A DNA stretch of 20,315 bases from DASWOJ01 sp964242415 (lineage in GTDB: Bacteria; Pseudomonadota; Alphaproteobacteria; Acetobacterales; Acetobacteraceae). The notes beneath the pieces were generated by a model. That model was not told where the DNA came from. It saw only the letters and a list, made by a program, of their open reading frames with translations, and did not search any database. Positions 1 to 7,223 of this stretch are shown here, piece after piece. Position 1 is the first letter of the stretch. Every line of letters begins with the position of its first letter. The translations under genes and the position numbers were made by a program. The stretch lies in the NCBI GenBank assembly GCA_964242415.1, contig CAXTAT010000050.1, forward strand, positions 1-20,315, given 5' to 3'.

Positions 1-187
1 GGCTCCCGAGCGAGGGCAGGTCGGCTGGACGCCGACGGTAGCGGCTGTGCACGGCGCGGCTCGCCCGCCCGCAGTCCGGGCAGCGCCCGCCGGGCCGGAT
101 GCCGCGCGCGGCGATGTGGAGGAAGTCTGGACCATCGCGCGCGACCCGTTCGACGCGGCAGCCCGGCATGGGACAAAGTTCGTTCAT
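1..187 (-). CDS. ISL3-family transposase, N-terminal part (runs off the left edge)
   Basis: Reading the minus strand from the ATG at 187 gives 62 codons starting MNELCPMPGC. They contain a zinc-ribbon of the form C-P-D-C-G-R, then VHSRYRRR and a DLPSLG segment. This is the standard N-terminus of ISL3-family transposases (N-terminal zinc finger plus helix-turn-helix that binds the terminal repeats). The DDE catalytic domain lies outside the window. The frame is open to the edge with no stop. A likely element end lies 58-82 bases upstream of the start. The element transcribes away from the sulfur operon, so it is not expected to read into it. Confidence 0.85.
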   Translation of the reverse strand, partial: MNELCPMPGCRVERVARDGPDFLHIAARGIRPGGRCPDCGRASRAVHSRYRRRPADLPSLGS

Positions 188-244
188 GCCCCGTCCTATG
201 GGGTCCGCCGGGTCACCTGCCAAACATCAGTGCCGATCCGACAC

Positions 245-269
245 GGTCCACGCAAAGCGCGGGAGAGCC
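245..269 (-). repeat. Probable terminal inverted repeat of the left ISL3 element
   Basis: On the minus strand from 269 the sequence starts GGCTCTCCCGCGCTTTGCG, the GGCTCT-type start common at ISL3 ends, and lies just upstream of the transposase start. ISL3 elements usually make 8-bp AT-rich target duplications. The next eight bases (270-277, acagattt) are a candidate duplication, but the partner copy is outside the window. The exact boundary is inferred. Confidence 0.55.
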
Positions 270-290
270 ACAGATTTGCATGCTCTCCCG
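260..290. repeat. 9-bp inverted repeat spanning the ISL3 end
   Basis: CGGGAGAGC at 260-268 pairs perfectly with GCTCTCCCG at 282-290 across a 13-base loop. The left arm is the tip of the ISL3 terminal repeat; the right arm looks like a second copy of that tip in the opposite direction. No T-run follows on either strand, so it is not a standard terminator. Confidence 0.6.
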
Positions 291-524
291 GCGCGGGGGG
301 CGTAGCTCAGATGAAAACGCCTCAGTATTGGGTTGGGGCCAGCTTGCCAGTGCGGGAAAAGCACTCGACAGAATAATCTCTGGATAAACGTCTGTTCAAC
401 GTTCACATGCTGCCAACTGTGCCGCTCGAAGCAGGGATTTTCTTTTTACGAATGCGCACTTCTGATCCTTTGACTGTACCTACTTAAGCTTGGAGTGTCA
501 TTCGCCTGCCCGGAGCAGCAAACA
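291..524. other. Gene-less leader before the sulfur operon
   Basis: No convincing gene is seen. Local composition is more AT-rich than the rest of the window, especially 370-490, as expected for a promoter region. The promoter of the downstream operon is presumably here, but no well-spaced -35/-10 pair could be fixed. At 296-312 the bases resemble the first part of a tRNA (acceptor strand plus GTAGCTCAG), but the rest of a tRNA does not follow. Confidence 0.4.
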
Positions 525-1922
525 GTGAGTCAGGCCAGCAAAGTTGCCGAACAACAGGCGATCCCCGACCGGTCCGGCTGGCAGGAACTATGGCGGACGG
601 AGGATTGGTGGGCGGTGTGGCTCGGGCTGGGCCTGACCGCCGTCGCCTATCTCCTGTTCGTGAACGGCTCCAGCCTCGCATGGCTGGCGGTGACGCCGCC
701 CAAATGGGCGAGCTTCAACCAGCTTGGCGCCCGGCTCGCGACGGACGCGCCGCGCTACCTGGCGCAATACGCCGTGTGGCTGGCAATGTTCACGGGCGCC
801 ACGACGATCCTCGGATTCAAGCCACGCGCCTTCGTGCCTGCCTTCACCCTGCTCTACGTCCTTTCGGTTGCGATCGTCGCGGCCGGCGCCTGGGAAAACT
901 CACAATACTACAACCTGGAGCCGCCGCTGGTGGCGCTGGTCCTTGGCCTGGTGATCTCCAACGTGTTCGGCCTGCCGCGCTGGCTCGACGCCGGGTTCCG
1001 GGTGGAGTTCTACGTCAAGACCGGCATCGTCCTGCTGGGCGCGACGCTGCCGTTCACGCTCATCATCTGGGCCGGGCCGGTCGCCATCCTGCAGGCGTCG
1101 GTCGTTTCGGTCTCGACCTTCCTGGTGATCTTTCTCGTCGGCACTCGGCTCGGGCTGGACAAGCGCCTGGCCGCGACGCTCGGCGCCGGCGGGGCGGTGT
1201 GCGGCGTGTCCGCCGCCATCGCGATCGCCGGGGCGGTCCGCGCCAAGAAGGAGCATCCGCCGATCGCGATCACGCTGGTGGTCGGCTGGGCCATCGTGAT
1301 GATCTTCGTGCTGCCGCTGGTCGCAGGCTGGCTGCACCTGCCGGCAGGGGTCGGTGGCGCCTGGATCGGCACCTCGGAGTTCGCCGACGCCGCCGGCTTT
1401 GCCGCCGCCCAGGCCTACGGCGGCCAGGTCGGGGCAGCCACCGGCATCGCCGGCACGCCCGACCAGGCCGTGTGGTCCTACACCCTGATCAAGGTGGTGG
1501 GGCGGGATGTCTGGATCGGCATCTGGGCGCTGGTGCTGTCGATCATCTCCGTCACCCGGTGGGAGAGCGTCACCAAGGGCGGGCGCGTCAACTACGGCCA
1601 GGTCTGGTGGCGGTTCCCGAAGTTCGTCGTGGGCTTCCTGCTCGCCTCCGTCCTCATCACCCTGGTCGTGCGCAACGCCAGCTTCGGCGACTACAACAGC
1701 GTCGTAAAGCCCGGCCTGGTGCTGCCCATCACCTCGCTGCGGGTGTGGGCGTTCACCTTCTGCTTCCTGAGCATCGGGCTGACGACGCGGCTGAAGGACC
1801 TGGCCCCCGCTGGCGGCCGGCCGTTTGTGGCGTTCACCGCCGGGGTGGTGGTCAACGTGGTCATCGGCTTCGTGCTCTCCGTCTACGTGTTCGGCGCCTA
1901 CTGGGCGAACCTGGCGCATTGA
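525..1922 (+). CDS. YeiH/UPF0324-family putative sulfate (sulfite) exporter
   Basis: Multi-pass inner-membrane protein of the conserved YeiH family (PF03601), annotated as putative sulfate exporters. About ten hydrophobic segments are visible, the first around WWAVWLGLGLTAVAYLLF. Family landmarks include the stretch ending in VKTGIVLLGATLPF, a Gly/Ala-rich GAGGAVCGVSAAIAIAGAV segment and the late ITSLRVWAFTFCFLSIGLTTR segment. At about 465 residues it is longer than the roughly 350-residue E. coli YeiH, with extra N-terminal membrane sequence. A GTG at 495 is in frame, but the GTG at 525 has GGAG at 512-515 nine bases upstream, so 525 is preferred. It heads an operon of sulfur-type oxidoreductases, which fits disposal of sulfite or sulfate released from organosulfur compounds. 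The transported ion is inferred from family and context, not proven. Confidence 0.88.
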   Translation: MSQASKVAEQQAIPDRSGWQELWRTEDWWAVWLGLGLTAVAYLLFVNGSSLAWLAVTPPKWASFNQLGARLATDAPRYLAQYAVWLAMFTGATTILGFKPRAFVPAFTLLYVLSVAIVAAGAWENSQYYNLEPPLVALVLGLVISNVFGLPRWLDAGFRVEFYVKTGIVLLGATLPFTLIIWAGPVAILQASVVSVSTFLVIFLVGTRLGLDKRLAATLGAGGAVCGVSAAIAIAGAVRAKKEHPPIAITLVVGWAIVMIFVLPLVAGWLHLPAGVGGAWIGTSEFADAAGFAAAQAYGGQVGAATGIAGTPDQAVWSYTLIKVVGRDVWIGIWALVLSIISVTRWESVTKGGRVNYGQVWWRFPKFVVGFLLASVLITLVVRNASFGDYNSVVKPGLVLPITSLRVWAFTFCFLSIGLTTRLKDLAPAGGRPFVAFTAGVVVNVVIGFVLSVYVFGAYWANLAH

Positions 1923-2119
1923 TGGCCAGCGCCAGGACCTGCGGCGGTTGCGCCCATTTCTGCAACGACGCCGACCATATCGAACGAGCGTTCCCCGGGC
2001 TGACCATCATGAGCTCGGGACGGGGGGCGGTGCGGGCGGCGGACGGGTTGTGCAGCCGCCACGACCTTTATCTCGGCAGCGACGCCAGCTGCGACGACCA
2101 CAAGGCGAGGGAACCGTGA
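1922..2119 (+). CDS. Small Cys/His-rich protein, possible metal or cluster binder
   Basis: A 65-residue protein tied to its neighbours by TGATG stop/start overlaps on both sides (1920-1924 with the exporter, 2117-2121 with the flavoprotein), so it is very likely translated as part of the operon. Five cysteines (7, 10, 14, 44, 57) and four histidines (12, 19, 47, 60) are arranged as CxxCxHxC near the N-terminus and C..H plus CDDH near the C-terminus, a pattern suited to zinc or an iron-sulfur cluster. There is no signal peptide or membrane segment, so it should be cytoplasmic. I do not recognise the family. A role as an electron carrier, metal-binding accessory or regulator for the adjoining flavin and molybdenum enzymes is speculation based only on position. 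Confidence 0.75.
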   Translation: MASARTCGGCAHFCNDADHIERAFPGLTIMSSGRGAVRAADGLCSRHDLYLGSDASCDDHKAREP

Positions 2120-3261
2120 TGGACGGCATGGCATCAAGCCCGCGCGGGCTGGACGGCGAGCTTGAGGCGGAGCTTGCCGAGCGGGCGGCGGAGGTGGACC
2201 GCACCGGCGCCTTCCCGCTTGAAAGCCTGGGCCTGCTGCACGCCGCCGGCCTACTCAACCTGACCGCGCGGCGCGTCGACGGCGGCGAGGAGGCCGGGTT
2301 GCAGCGATGCGCCGACCTGGTGCGCCGGGCCGGCCGCGGCTGTGCGTCCACGGCGTTGATCTTCGCCATGCAGCTCATCCAGCTCCGCATGGTGGCGCAG
2401 TCGGATTGGCCGCAGCAGGTCGTCGCCGCGGTCGGGCGCAGCGCCGGACGGTACGGCGCGCTGATCAACGCGCTGCGGGTGGAGCCGGCGCTGGGCAGCC
2501 CGGCGCGCGGCGGCCTGCCGGACACGGTGGCGCGGCGCACCGCGGAGGGCTGGGCAGTCACCGGCCGCAAGATCTTCAGCACGGGCGCGCCGGGCCTCAC
2601 CTGGATGGTGGTGTTCGCCCGCACCGACGAGGACGCGCCGCGCACCGGCCTGTTCCTCGTCGCCTCCCGCAGCCCCGGCATCCGTATCGAGCCGACCTGG
2701 GACCAGCTGGGCCTGCGCGGCTCCGGCAGCCACGACGTAGTGTTCGAGGACGTGGCCGTGCCCGACGCCCATGCCGTCGACCTGCGCGCGCCGTCCGGCT
2801 GGGCCCGCCACGACCACGTGGGCGGCGCGTGGGGCGCACTGCTGATCGCGGCGCTCTACACGGGCGTTGCCGAGGCGGCGCGGGACTGGACCATCGGCTT
2901 CCTGCGCGGCCGGGTGCCGTCCGGCCTCGGCGCGTCCCTCGCCACCTTGCCGCGCACGCAGGAGGCGATGGGCCGGATCGAGGCGCGTCTGCTCGCCAAC
3001 CGCCGCCTGATCGACGCCGCCGCCGCCGACGTCGATGCCGGCCGCCCGCCCGACCCGGCCGAGAGCGGCCTGATCAAGACGATCGCCGCCGAGAACGCCA
3101 TCGAGGCGGTGCAGGCAGCGATGCAGTTGACCGGCAACCACGGCCTGTCGCGTGCCAACCCGCTGGAGCGGCACCTGCGCGACGTGCTGTGCGCCCGCGT
3201 CCACACGCCGCAGCCCGACGCGGCCTATGTCGCGGCGGGCCGCATCGCCCTCGACCGATAG
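2119..3261 (+). CDS. Acyl-CoA dehydrogenase-family flavoprotein (SfnB/DszC-like)
   Basis: A 380-residue cytoplasmic flavoprotein of the acyl-CoA dehydrogenase fold: an N-terminal helical domain (about 15-120), a middle beta domain with GWAVTGRKIFSTGAPGLTWMVVFARTD and WDQLGLRGSGSHDVVFEDVAVP, and a C-terminal four-helix domain. The end (AMQLTGNHGLSRANPLERHLRDV) has the family layout, but I see no clear catalytic glutamate of the YEGT type. It lies beside an LLM monooxygenase and sulfur transport genes. Both points favour the branch that includes desulfurisation enzymes (DszC, SfnB) over fatty-acid oxidation. Its start ATG overlaps the stop of the small Cys-rich gene. Substrate unknown; a true acyl-CoA dehydrogenase cannot be excluded. 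Confidence 0.85.
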   Translation: MDGMASSPRGLDGELEAELAERAAEVDRTGAFPLESLGLLHAAGLLNLTARRVDGGEEAGLQRCADLVRRAGRGCASTALIFAMQLIQLRMVAQSDWPQQVVAAVGRSAGRYGALINALRVEPALGSPARGGLPDTVARRTAEGWAVTGRKIFSTGAPGLTWMVVFARTDEDAPRTGLFLVASRSPGIRIEPTWDQLGLRGSGSHDVVFEDVAVPDAHAVDLRAPSGWARHDHVGGAWGALLIAALYTGVAEAARDWTIGFLRGRVPSGLGASLATLPRTQEAMGRIEARLLANRRLIDAAAADVDAGRPPDPAESGLIKTIAAENAIEAVQAAMQLTGNHGLSRANPLERHLRDVLCARVHTPQPDAAYVAAGRIALDR

Positions 3262-3271
3262 GAGAACCAGG

Positions 3272-4378
3272 ATGAGCCTCGAATTCATCGGCATGATCCA
3301 GCCGCGCGAGCAGTCGGAGACCCGTCCGGCGCGCGGCCCGGCGATCGATCCCGGCTACCTGGTCGCCTCGGCCCAGGCGCACGAGGCCCATGCGGCGGAC
3401 GATGGCGGCTTCGACCGCGTGCTGATCGGCTGGCACAGCAACGGGCCGGACGGCCTGCAGATCGCGGCGCACGCCGCGGCGCACACGAGGCAGGTGGGTT
3501 TCCTGGTGGCGCACCGGCCCGGCTTCCAGGCGCCGACCACGGCGGCACGCGCTTTCGCCACGCTCGACCAGCTCAGCGGCGGGCGGGCGGCGATCCACGT
3601 GATCTCGGGCGGCGACGACGCGGACCAGGCGCGCGACGGCGACTGGCTGGGCAAGGACGACCGCTACGCCCGCACCGACGAGTACGTGGACGTGCTGAAG
3701 CGCGTCTGGGGCGCAGACGCGCCCGTGAACCATCACGGCGCATTCTATCGCATAGAGGGCGCGTCGCCCGCCGTGCGGACGGTGCAGCGGCCGCGCATCC
3801 CCGTGTATTTCGGGGGTGCGTCCGACGCCGCCATACGCGTGGCCGGCAAGCACGCCGACGTCTACGCGCTGTGGGGCGAAACCCGGGCGCAGGTGGCCGA
3901 GATCACCAGCCGCGTGCGGGCAGAGGCCGCCCGGCATGGTCGCCAGGTACGCTTCAGCCTCTCGTTCCGCCCCATCCTTGGGGCCACGGAGGATGAGGCC
4001 TGGGCACGGGCGGAGGGCATCCTCGCCCACATCCAGCAGACCCGTGGCGAGGCGCCGCTCGGGCCGCCTGTGGCCACGCCGGCGAACGCCGGGTCGCAGC
4101 GGCTGCTGGCGGCGGCGGCGCTGGGCGACCGGCCGGAGGGGCGGCTGTACACCGCGATTGCTCGCGCGACGGGTGCGCGCGGCAACACCACGGCCCTGGT
4201 CGGCACGCCGCAGCAGGTGGCGGAGGCGTTCCTTGACTACCACGCGCTGGGCGTCACCACCTTCCTGATCCGCGGCTTCGACCCGCTGGAGGATGCGCTG
4301 GAGTACGGCCGCACCCTGCTGCCGATAACCCGGCGGCTGCTGGCCGAGCGCGCCGCGCACAGGTCAGCGGCCGAATAG
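3272..4378 (+). CDS. LLM-class FMN-dependent monooxygenase, SsuD-like
   Basis: A 368-residue TIM-barrel bacterial luciferase-like protein related to alkanesulfonate monooxygenase SsuD, which uses FMNH2 and O2 to release sulfite from alkanesulfonates. Family signatures: HRPGFQAPTTAARAFATLDQ, then LSGGRAAIHVISGG (about 81-114), then RYARTDEYVDVLKRVW, and RPRIPVYFGGASDAAIRVAGKHADVYALWGE in the second half. The C-terminal GTPQQVAEAFLDYHALGVTTFLIRGFDPLEDA is also typical. The region matching the SsuD active-site cysteine reads WHSNGPDG, with no Cys, so the substrate may differ from simple alkanesulfonates. AGGAG at 3260-3264 sits seven bases before the ATG. No separate flavin reductase is encoded in the operon, so reduced FMN must come from elsewhere. 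Confidence 0.9.
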   Translation: MSLEFIGMIQPREQSETRPARGPAIDPGYLVASAQAHEAHAADDGGFDRVLIGWHSNGPDGLQIAAHAAAHTRQVGFLVAHRPGFQAPTTAARAFATLDQLSGGRAAIHVISGGDDADQARDGDWLGKDDRYARTDEYVDVLKRVWGADAPVNHHGAFYRIEGASPAVRTVQRPRIPVYFGGASDAAIRVAGKHADVYALWGETRAQVAEITSRVRAEAARHGRQVRFSLSFRPILGATEDEAWARAEGILAHIQQTRGEAPLGPPVATPANAGSQRLLAAAALGDRPEGRLYTAIARATGARGNTTALVGTPQQVAEAFLDYHALGVTTFLIRGFDPLEDALEYGRTLLPITRRLLAERAAHRSAAE

Positions 4379-4387
4379 CGTGCGCGC

Positions 4388-6505
4388 GTGACGACCACCC
4401 GCACCTACACGGCGACGCATTGGGGCATCTACGAGGTGGAGGGCCATGATGGCCTGCCGCCCCGGTTGCGCCCGTATCGCCGCGATCCCGACCCCAACCC
4501 GATCGGGCTGGATGCGCTTGACGACAGCGTCACCCGGCTGCGCGTGCTGCGCCCCGCCGTGCGCAGGGGCTGGCTGGACGGCGGACCGGGAAGCCGCACC
4601 GCCGGCCGCGGGGAGGAGCCGTTCGTCGAGGTGGATTGGCCCACGGCCACGGCCCTGGTCGCCGCCGAGATCGGCCGGGTGCGCGCGGCCCATGGCAACG
4701 CGGCCATCTTCGGCGGGTCCTACGGCTGGTCCAGCGCCGGGCGCTTCCATCACGCGCAAGGCCAGCTGCACCGCTTCCTGAACGCGGCGGGCGGCTACGT
4801 GCGCAGTGTGGACAGCTACAGCCTGGGCGCCGGGCGGGCGCTCATGCCGCACATCGTGGCGCCGATGGACGAGCTGAACGCGACCCACACCTCATGGGAG
4901 CTGCTGGAGGGCCACACGAAGCTGTTCGTGGCCTTCGGCGGCGTGCCGTTGAAGAACACGCGCGTGTCGTCCGGCGGCGCCGGCGACCACCGGGTGCGCG
5001 ACGGGCTGCGCCGCCTGGCGGCAAGCGGGACGCGGTTCGTCAACGTCGGGCCGGTGAACGACAACCTGGAGACCGGCGGCCCCGTGGAGTGGGTTCCGAT
5101 CCGCCCGAACACGGACGCCGCCATGATGCTGGCGCTGGCCTACGTCGTGTTGCAGGACAACCGCTTCGACCGCTCCTTCATCGATCGCTGCTGCACCGGG
5201 TTCGACCGCTTCGTTCCGTACCTGACAGGAGCGGCGGACGGCGTCGCGAAGGACCCCGCCTGGGCCGCCGCGATCACGGGCGTGGCGGCCGGCTGCATCG
5301 CCGCCCTGGCGCGCGAGATGCTGGGCGCCCGCACGCTGGTGAACTGCGCCTATGCTTTGCAGCGCGCCGCCCATGGCGAGCAGCCGTTCTGGCTGACGGT
5401 CACGCTGGCCGCGATGCTGGGGCAGATCGGCCTGCCCGGCGGCGGCTTCGGCCTCGGCTACGGCTTCATGAACGCGCACGGCAGCGCGCATGCGCGGTTC
5501 GGCGGGCCCACGCTGCCGCAGGGGGTCAACGCGGTGGGCGACTTCATCCCCGTCGCGCGCATCGCCGACGTGCTGCTGCACCCCGGCGAAAAGTTCACCT
5601 ACGACGGGGGAACGCATAACTACCCGCACGTGCGCCTGGTGCACTGGGCCGGCGGCAACCCGTTCCATCATCACCAGGACCTAAACCGCCTGCGCCGCGC
5701 CTGGCAGCGCCCGGACACGATCGTGGCGCACGAGCAGTTCTGGACCCCGGCGGCCCGGCACGCCGACATCGTGCTGCCGGCCACCATGTCGCTCGAGCGT
5801 AACGACATCGGTTTCGCGACGCGCGAGGGCCACATCGTCGCCATGCGCAAGGCCGCCGAGCCGCCTGGCGAAGCGCGCGACGACCACGTGATCCTGGCCG
5901 GGATCGCAGGCGCGCTCGGCATCGAGGGCGCCTTCACCGAGGGCCTAGACGAGCAGGGCTGGCTGCGCCGCCTGTACGGCGAGAGCGCCGCCCGCGCCCG
6001 CGCCGCGGGAATCGGGCTGCCGGATTTCGAGGCGTTCTGGCAACAGGGCGTCATCGACCTTGCGGCCCACCGCCGGCCCACGGTCATGCTGGAGGACTTC
6101 CGCCGCGATCCCGAGCGGCACCGGCTGGCCACGCCGTCCGGGCGCATCGAGATCGCCTCCGAGCGCATCGCCGGCTTCGGCTTGCCGGACTGCCCCGGCT
6201 TCCCCGTCTGGCGCGAGCCGTTCGAGTGGCTGGGCGGCGAGGGGGTGCTGCAATACCCGCTGCACCTCCTGTCGGACCAGCCGCTGCGGCGGCTGCACAG
6301 CCAGTTCGACCACAGCCCGTACAGCCGCGCCGGCAAGGTGGCCGGGCGGGAACCCGTGTTCCTCAACCCATCGGACGCCGCGGCGCGGGGCATCGCGGCG
6401 GGCAGCGTCGTCGAGCTGTTCAACGACCGGGGACGTTGCCTGGCCGGCGCGATCCTGTCCGACGCGATCATGCCGGGCGTGGCGCGGCTGGCCACGGGGG
6501 CCTAG
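4388..6505 (+). CDS. bisC: BisC/DMSO-reductase-family molybdopterin S/N-oxide reductase, ended early by an in-frame TAG
   Basis: A 705-codon frame of the bis-MGD family closest in layout to E. coli biotin sulfoxide reductase BisC. It starts THWGIYEVEG, lacks the N-terminal Cys motif for a 4Fe-4S cluster, and has SYGWSSAGRFHH (111-122) with Ser116 as the expected molybdenum ligand. Later landmarks are VTLAAMLGQIGLPGGGFGLGYGF, HWAGGNPFHHHQDLNRL and HADIVLPATMSLERNDI, then RLHSQFDHSPYSR. No Tat signal is present, so it is likely cytoplasmic, like BisC. It reduces S-oxides or N-oxides, probably recovering an oxidised sulfur compound for the neighbouring enzymes. The TAG at 6503-6505 falls where BisC relatives have Trp in GAW; the C-terminal coding sequence continues in frame to 6727. 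Start is GTG at 4388, nine bases after the upstream stop, with a poor ribosome site, so translational coupling is likely. Confidence 0.88.
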   Translation: MTTTRTYTATHWGIYEVEGHDGLPPRLRPYRRDPDPNPIGLDALDDSVTRLRVLRPAVRRGWLDGGPGSRTAGRGEEPFVEVDWPTATALVAAEIGRVRAAHGNAAIFGGSYGWSSAGRFHHAQGQLHRFLNAAGGYVRSVDSYSLGAGRALMPHIVAPMDELNATHTSWELLEGHTKLFVAFGGVPLKNTRVSSGGAGDHRVRDGLRRLAASGTRFVNVGPVNDNLETGGPVEWVPIRPNTDAAMMLALAYVVLQDNRFDRSFIDRCCTGFDRFVPYLTGAADGVAKDPAWAAAITGVAAGCIAALAREMLGARTLVNCAYALQRAAHGEQPFWLTVTLAAMLGQIGLPGGGFGLGYGFMNAHGSAHARFGGPTLPQGVNAVGDFIPVARIADVLLHPGEKFTYDGGTHNYPHVRLVHWAGGNPFHHHQDLNRLRRAWQRPDTIVAHEQFWTPAARHADIVLPATMSLERNDIGFATREGHIVAMRKAAEPPGEARDDHVILAGIAGALGIEGAFTEGLDEQGWLRRLYGESAARARAAGIGLPDFEAFWQQGVIDLAAHRRPTVMLEDFRRDPERHRLATPSGRIEIASERIAGFGLPDCPGFPVWREPFEWLGGEGVLQYPLHLLSDQPLRRLHSQFDHSPYSRAGKVAGREPVFLNPSDAAARGIAAGSVVELFNDRGRCLAGAILSDAIMPGVARLATGA

Positions 6506-6727
6506 TACGACCCCTGGCAGGGCGGCGACCGCCACGGCAACCCGAACGTGCTGACCCTGGACCGGGGCGCGTCCGGCTTCTCGCAGGGGTGCGCGGCGCA
6601 GACCTGCCTGGTGCAGGCCAGGCCGTTCCATGGCGAACCGCCGCCCGTGCGCGCCTTCGACCTGCCCGCGTTCCACCTGCCCGCGTTCCACCTGCCCGAG
6701 TTCCACTCGGTTTCCCTGCGGAGTTGA
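6506..6727 (+). pseudogene. Detached C-terminal tail of the BisC-like reductase
   Basis: Directly after the TAG, in the same frame, the codons read YDPWQGGDRHGNPNVLTLD, then GFSQGCAAQTCLV. This is the conserved C-terminal cofactor-binding tail of the family (BisC has GAW..., NVLTKD, then GCAGNTALAW). So the original gene ran 4388-6727, about 779 codons, the usual family length. Without readthrough or suppression this part is not made. The extreme end carries three LPAFH-type repeats and stops two bases before the permease start. Confidence 0.85.
6662..6706 (+). repeat. Three tandem 15-bp repeats coding LPAFH, LPAFH, LPEFH
   Basis: Unit ctgcccgcgttccac occurs at 6662-6676 and 6677-6691, and with one base changed (gcg to gag) at 6692-6706. 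It keeps the reading frame of the reductase tail. Confidence 0.9.
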
Positions 6728-6728
6728 A

Positions 6729-7223
6729 ATGCCGAACCTTTCGACCGCCGACGCCTCGCCATTCGCCCTGGCCCGCACCGACACGGCGCCGCGCCGCCTG
6801 AAGACGCGCCGCCCTGGGCGCGGGTTCGGCCTGTCCGCCCTTTCCTGGCTGATCCCGGTCGTGCTGGTCGTGCTCTGGGAGGCCGCGGCGCGATGGGGTG
6901 GGTTGTCGCCGCAGGTGCTGCCCGCGCCAAGCAAGGTGGTGCGGACCGCCGCCCACCTGATCGCCAACGGGCAGCTGCTGGCCGACATGGGCATCAGCCT
7001 GCTGCGCGCCGGCGCCGGGTTCGTGATCGGCGGGTCAGCCGGCTTCCTGCTCGGCATTGCCGTCGGGTTCTCGCCGATTGAGGAGGCGCTGCTGGACCGC
7101 AGCGTACAGATGCTGCGCGCGGTGCCGTTCCTGGCCGTGCTGCCGCTGGTGATGGACCATGGCGACGATCCGAGCTTATGCCGAGCTCGGCATAAGCACG
7201 AATCGTCGCCATGGTCCGATTAG
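6729..7223 (+). pseudogene. Truncated SsuC/TauC-like ABC transporter permease
   Basis: Starting at the ATG at 6729 the frame encodes a typical sulfonate/nitrate/taurine permease N-terminus: a first membrane segment LSWLIPVVLVVLWEAAARWGG, then QVLPAPSKVV, then ISLLRAGAGFVIGGSAGFLLGIAVGFS and MLRAVPFLAVLPLVM. Family similarity stops at about codon 142 (7154), exactly where the 64-bp palindrome begins. The frame then runs through the palindrome to a chance stop at 7223. Roughly 120 residues, including the EAA loop that docks the ATPase, are missing, so it cannot work as a permease. No ATPase or binding-protein partner remains beside it, consistent with an IS-linked deletion of the end of the operon. 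Confidence 0.88.
7154..7217. repeat. 64-bp near-perfect palindrome at a gene/IS junction
   Basis: The two 32-base halves are reverse complements at 30 of 32 positions, with no loop; only half positions 17 and 20 differ. It is centred on GAGCTC. The outer arm is GGACCATGGCGACGAT, the inner arm GCTTATGCCGAG. The ssuC-like gene breaks off at its left edge and the IS5-type transposase at its right edge. It may be two abutted IS ends, a recombinase site or a small palindromic element; I cannot tell which. Confidence 0.9.

Noticed and set aside
295..315. tRNA-like start (acceptor strand followed by GTAGCTCAG)
   Set aside because: Only about 18 bases match; no anticodon arm, T-arm or matching 3' acceptor strand follows, so it is at most a fragment or chance.
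2251..3294. Long minus-strand open frame opposite the acyl-CoA-dehydrogenase-like gene
   Set aside because: Arg/Ala/Gly-rich shadow typical of GC-rich coding DNA; no domain is visible and it is fully covered by a convincing plus-strand gene.
7074..7140. Possible functional start or promoter for an alternative permease product
   Set aside because: The frame is the middle of the ssuC-like gene and ends shortly after at the palindrome; no ribosome site or conserved product.
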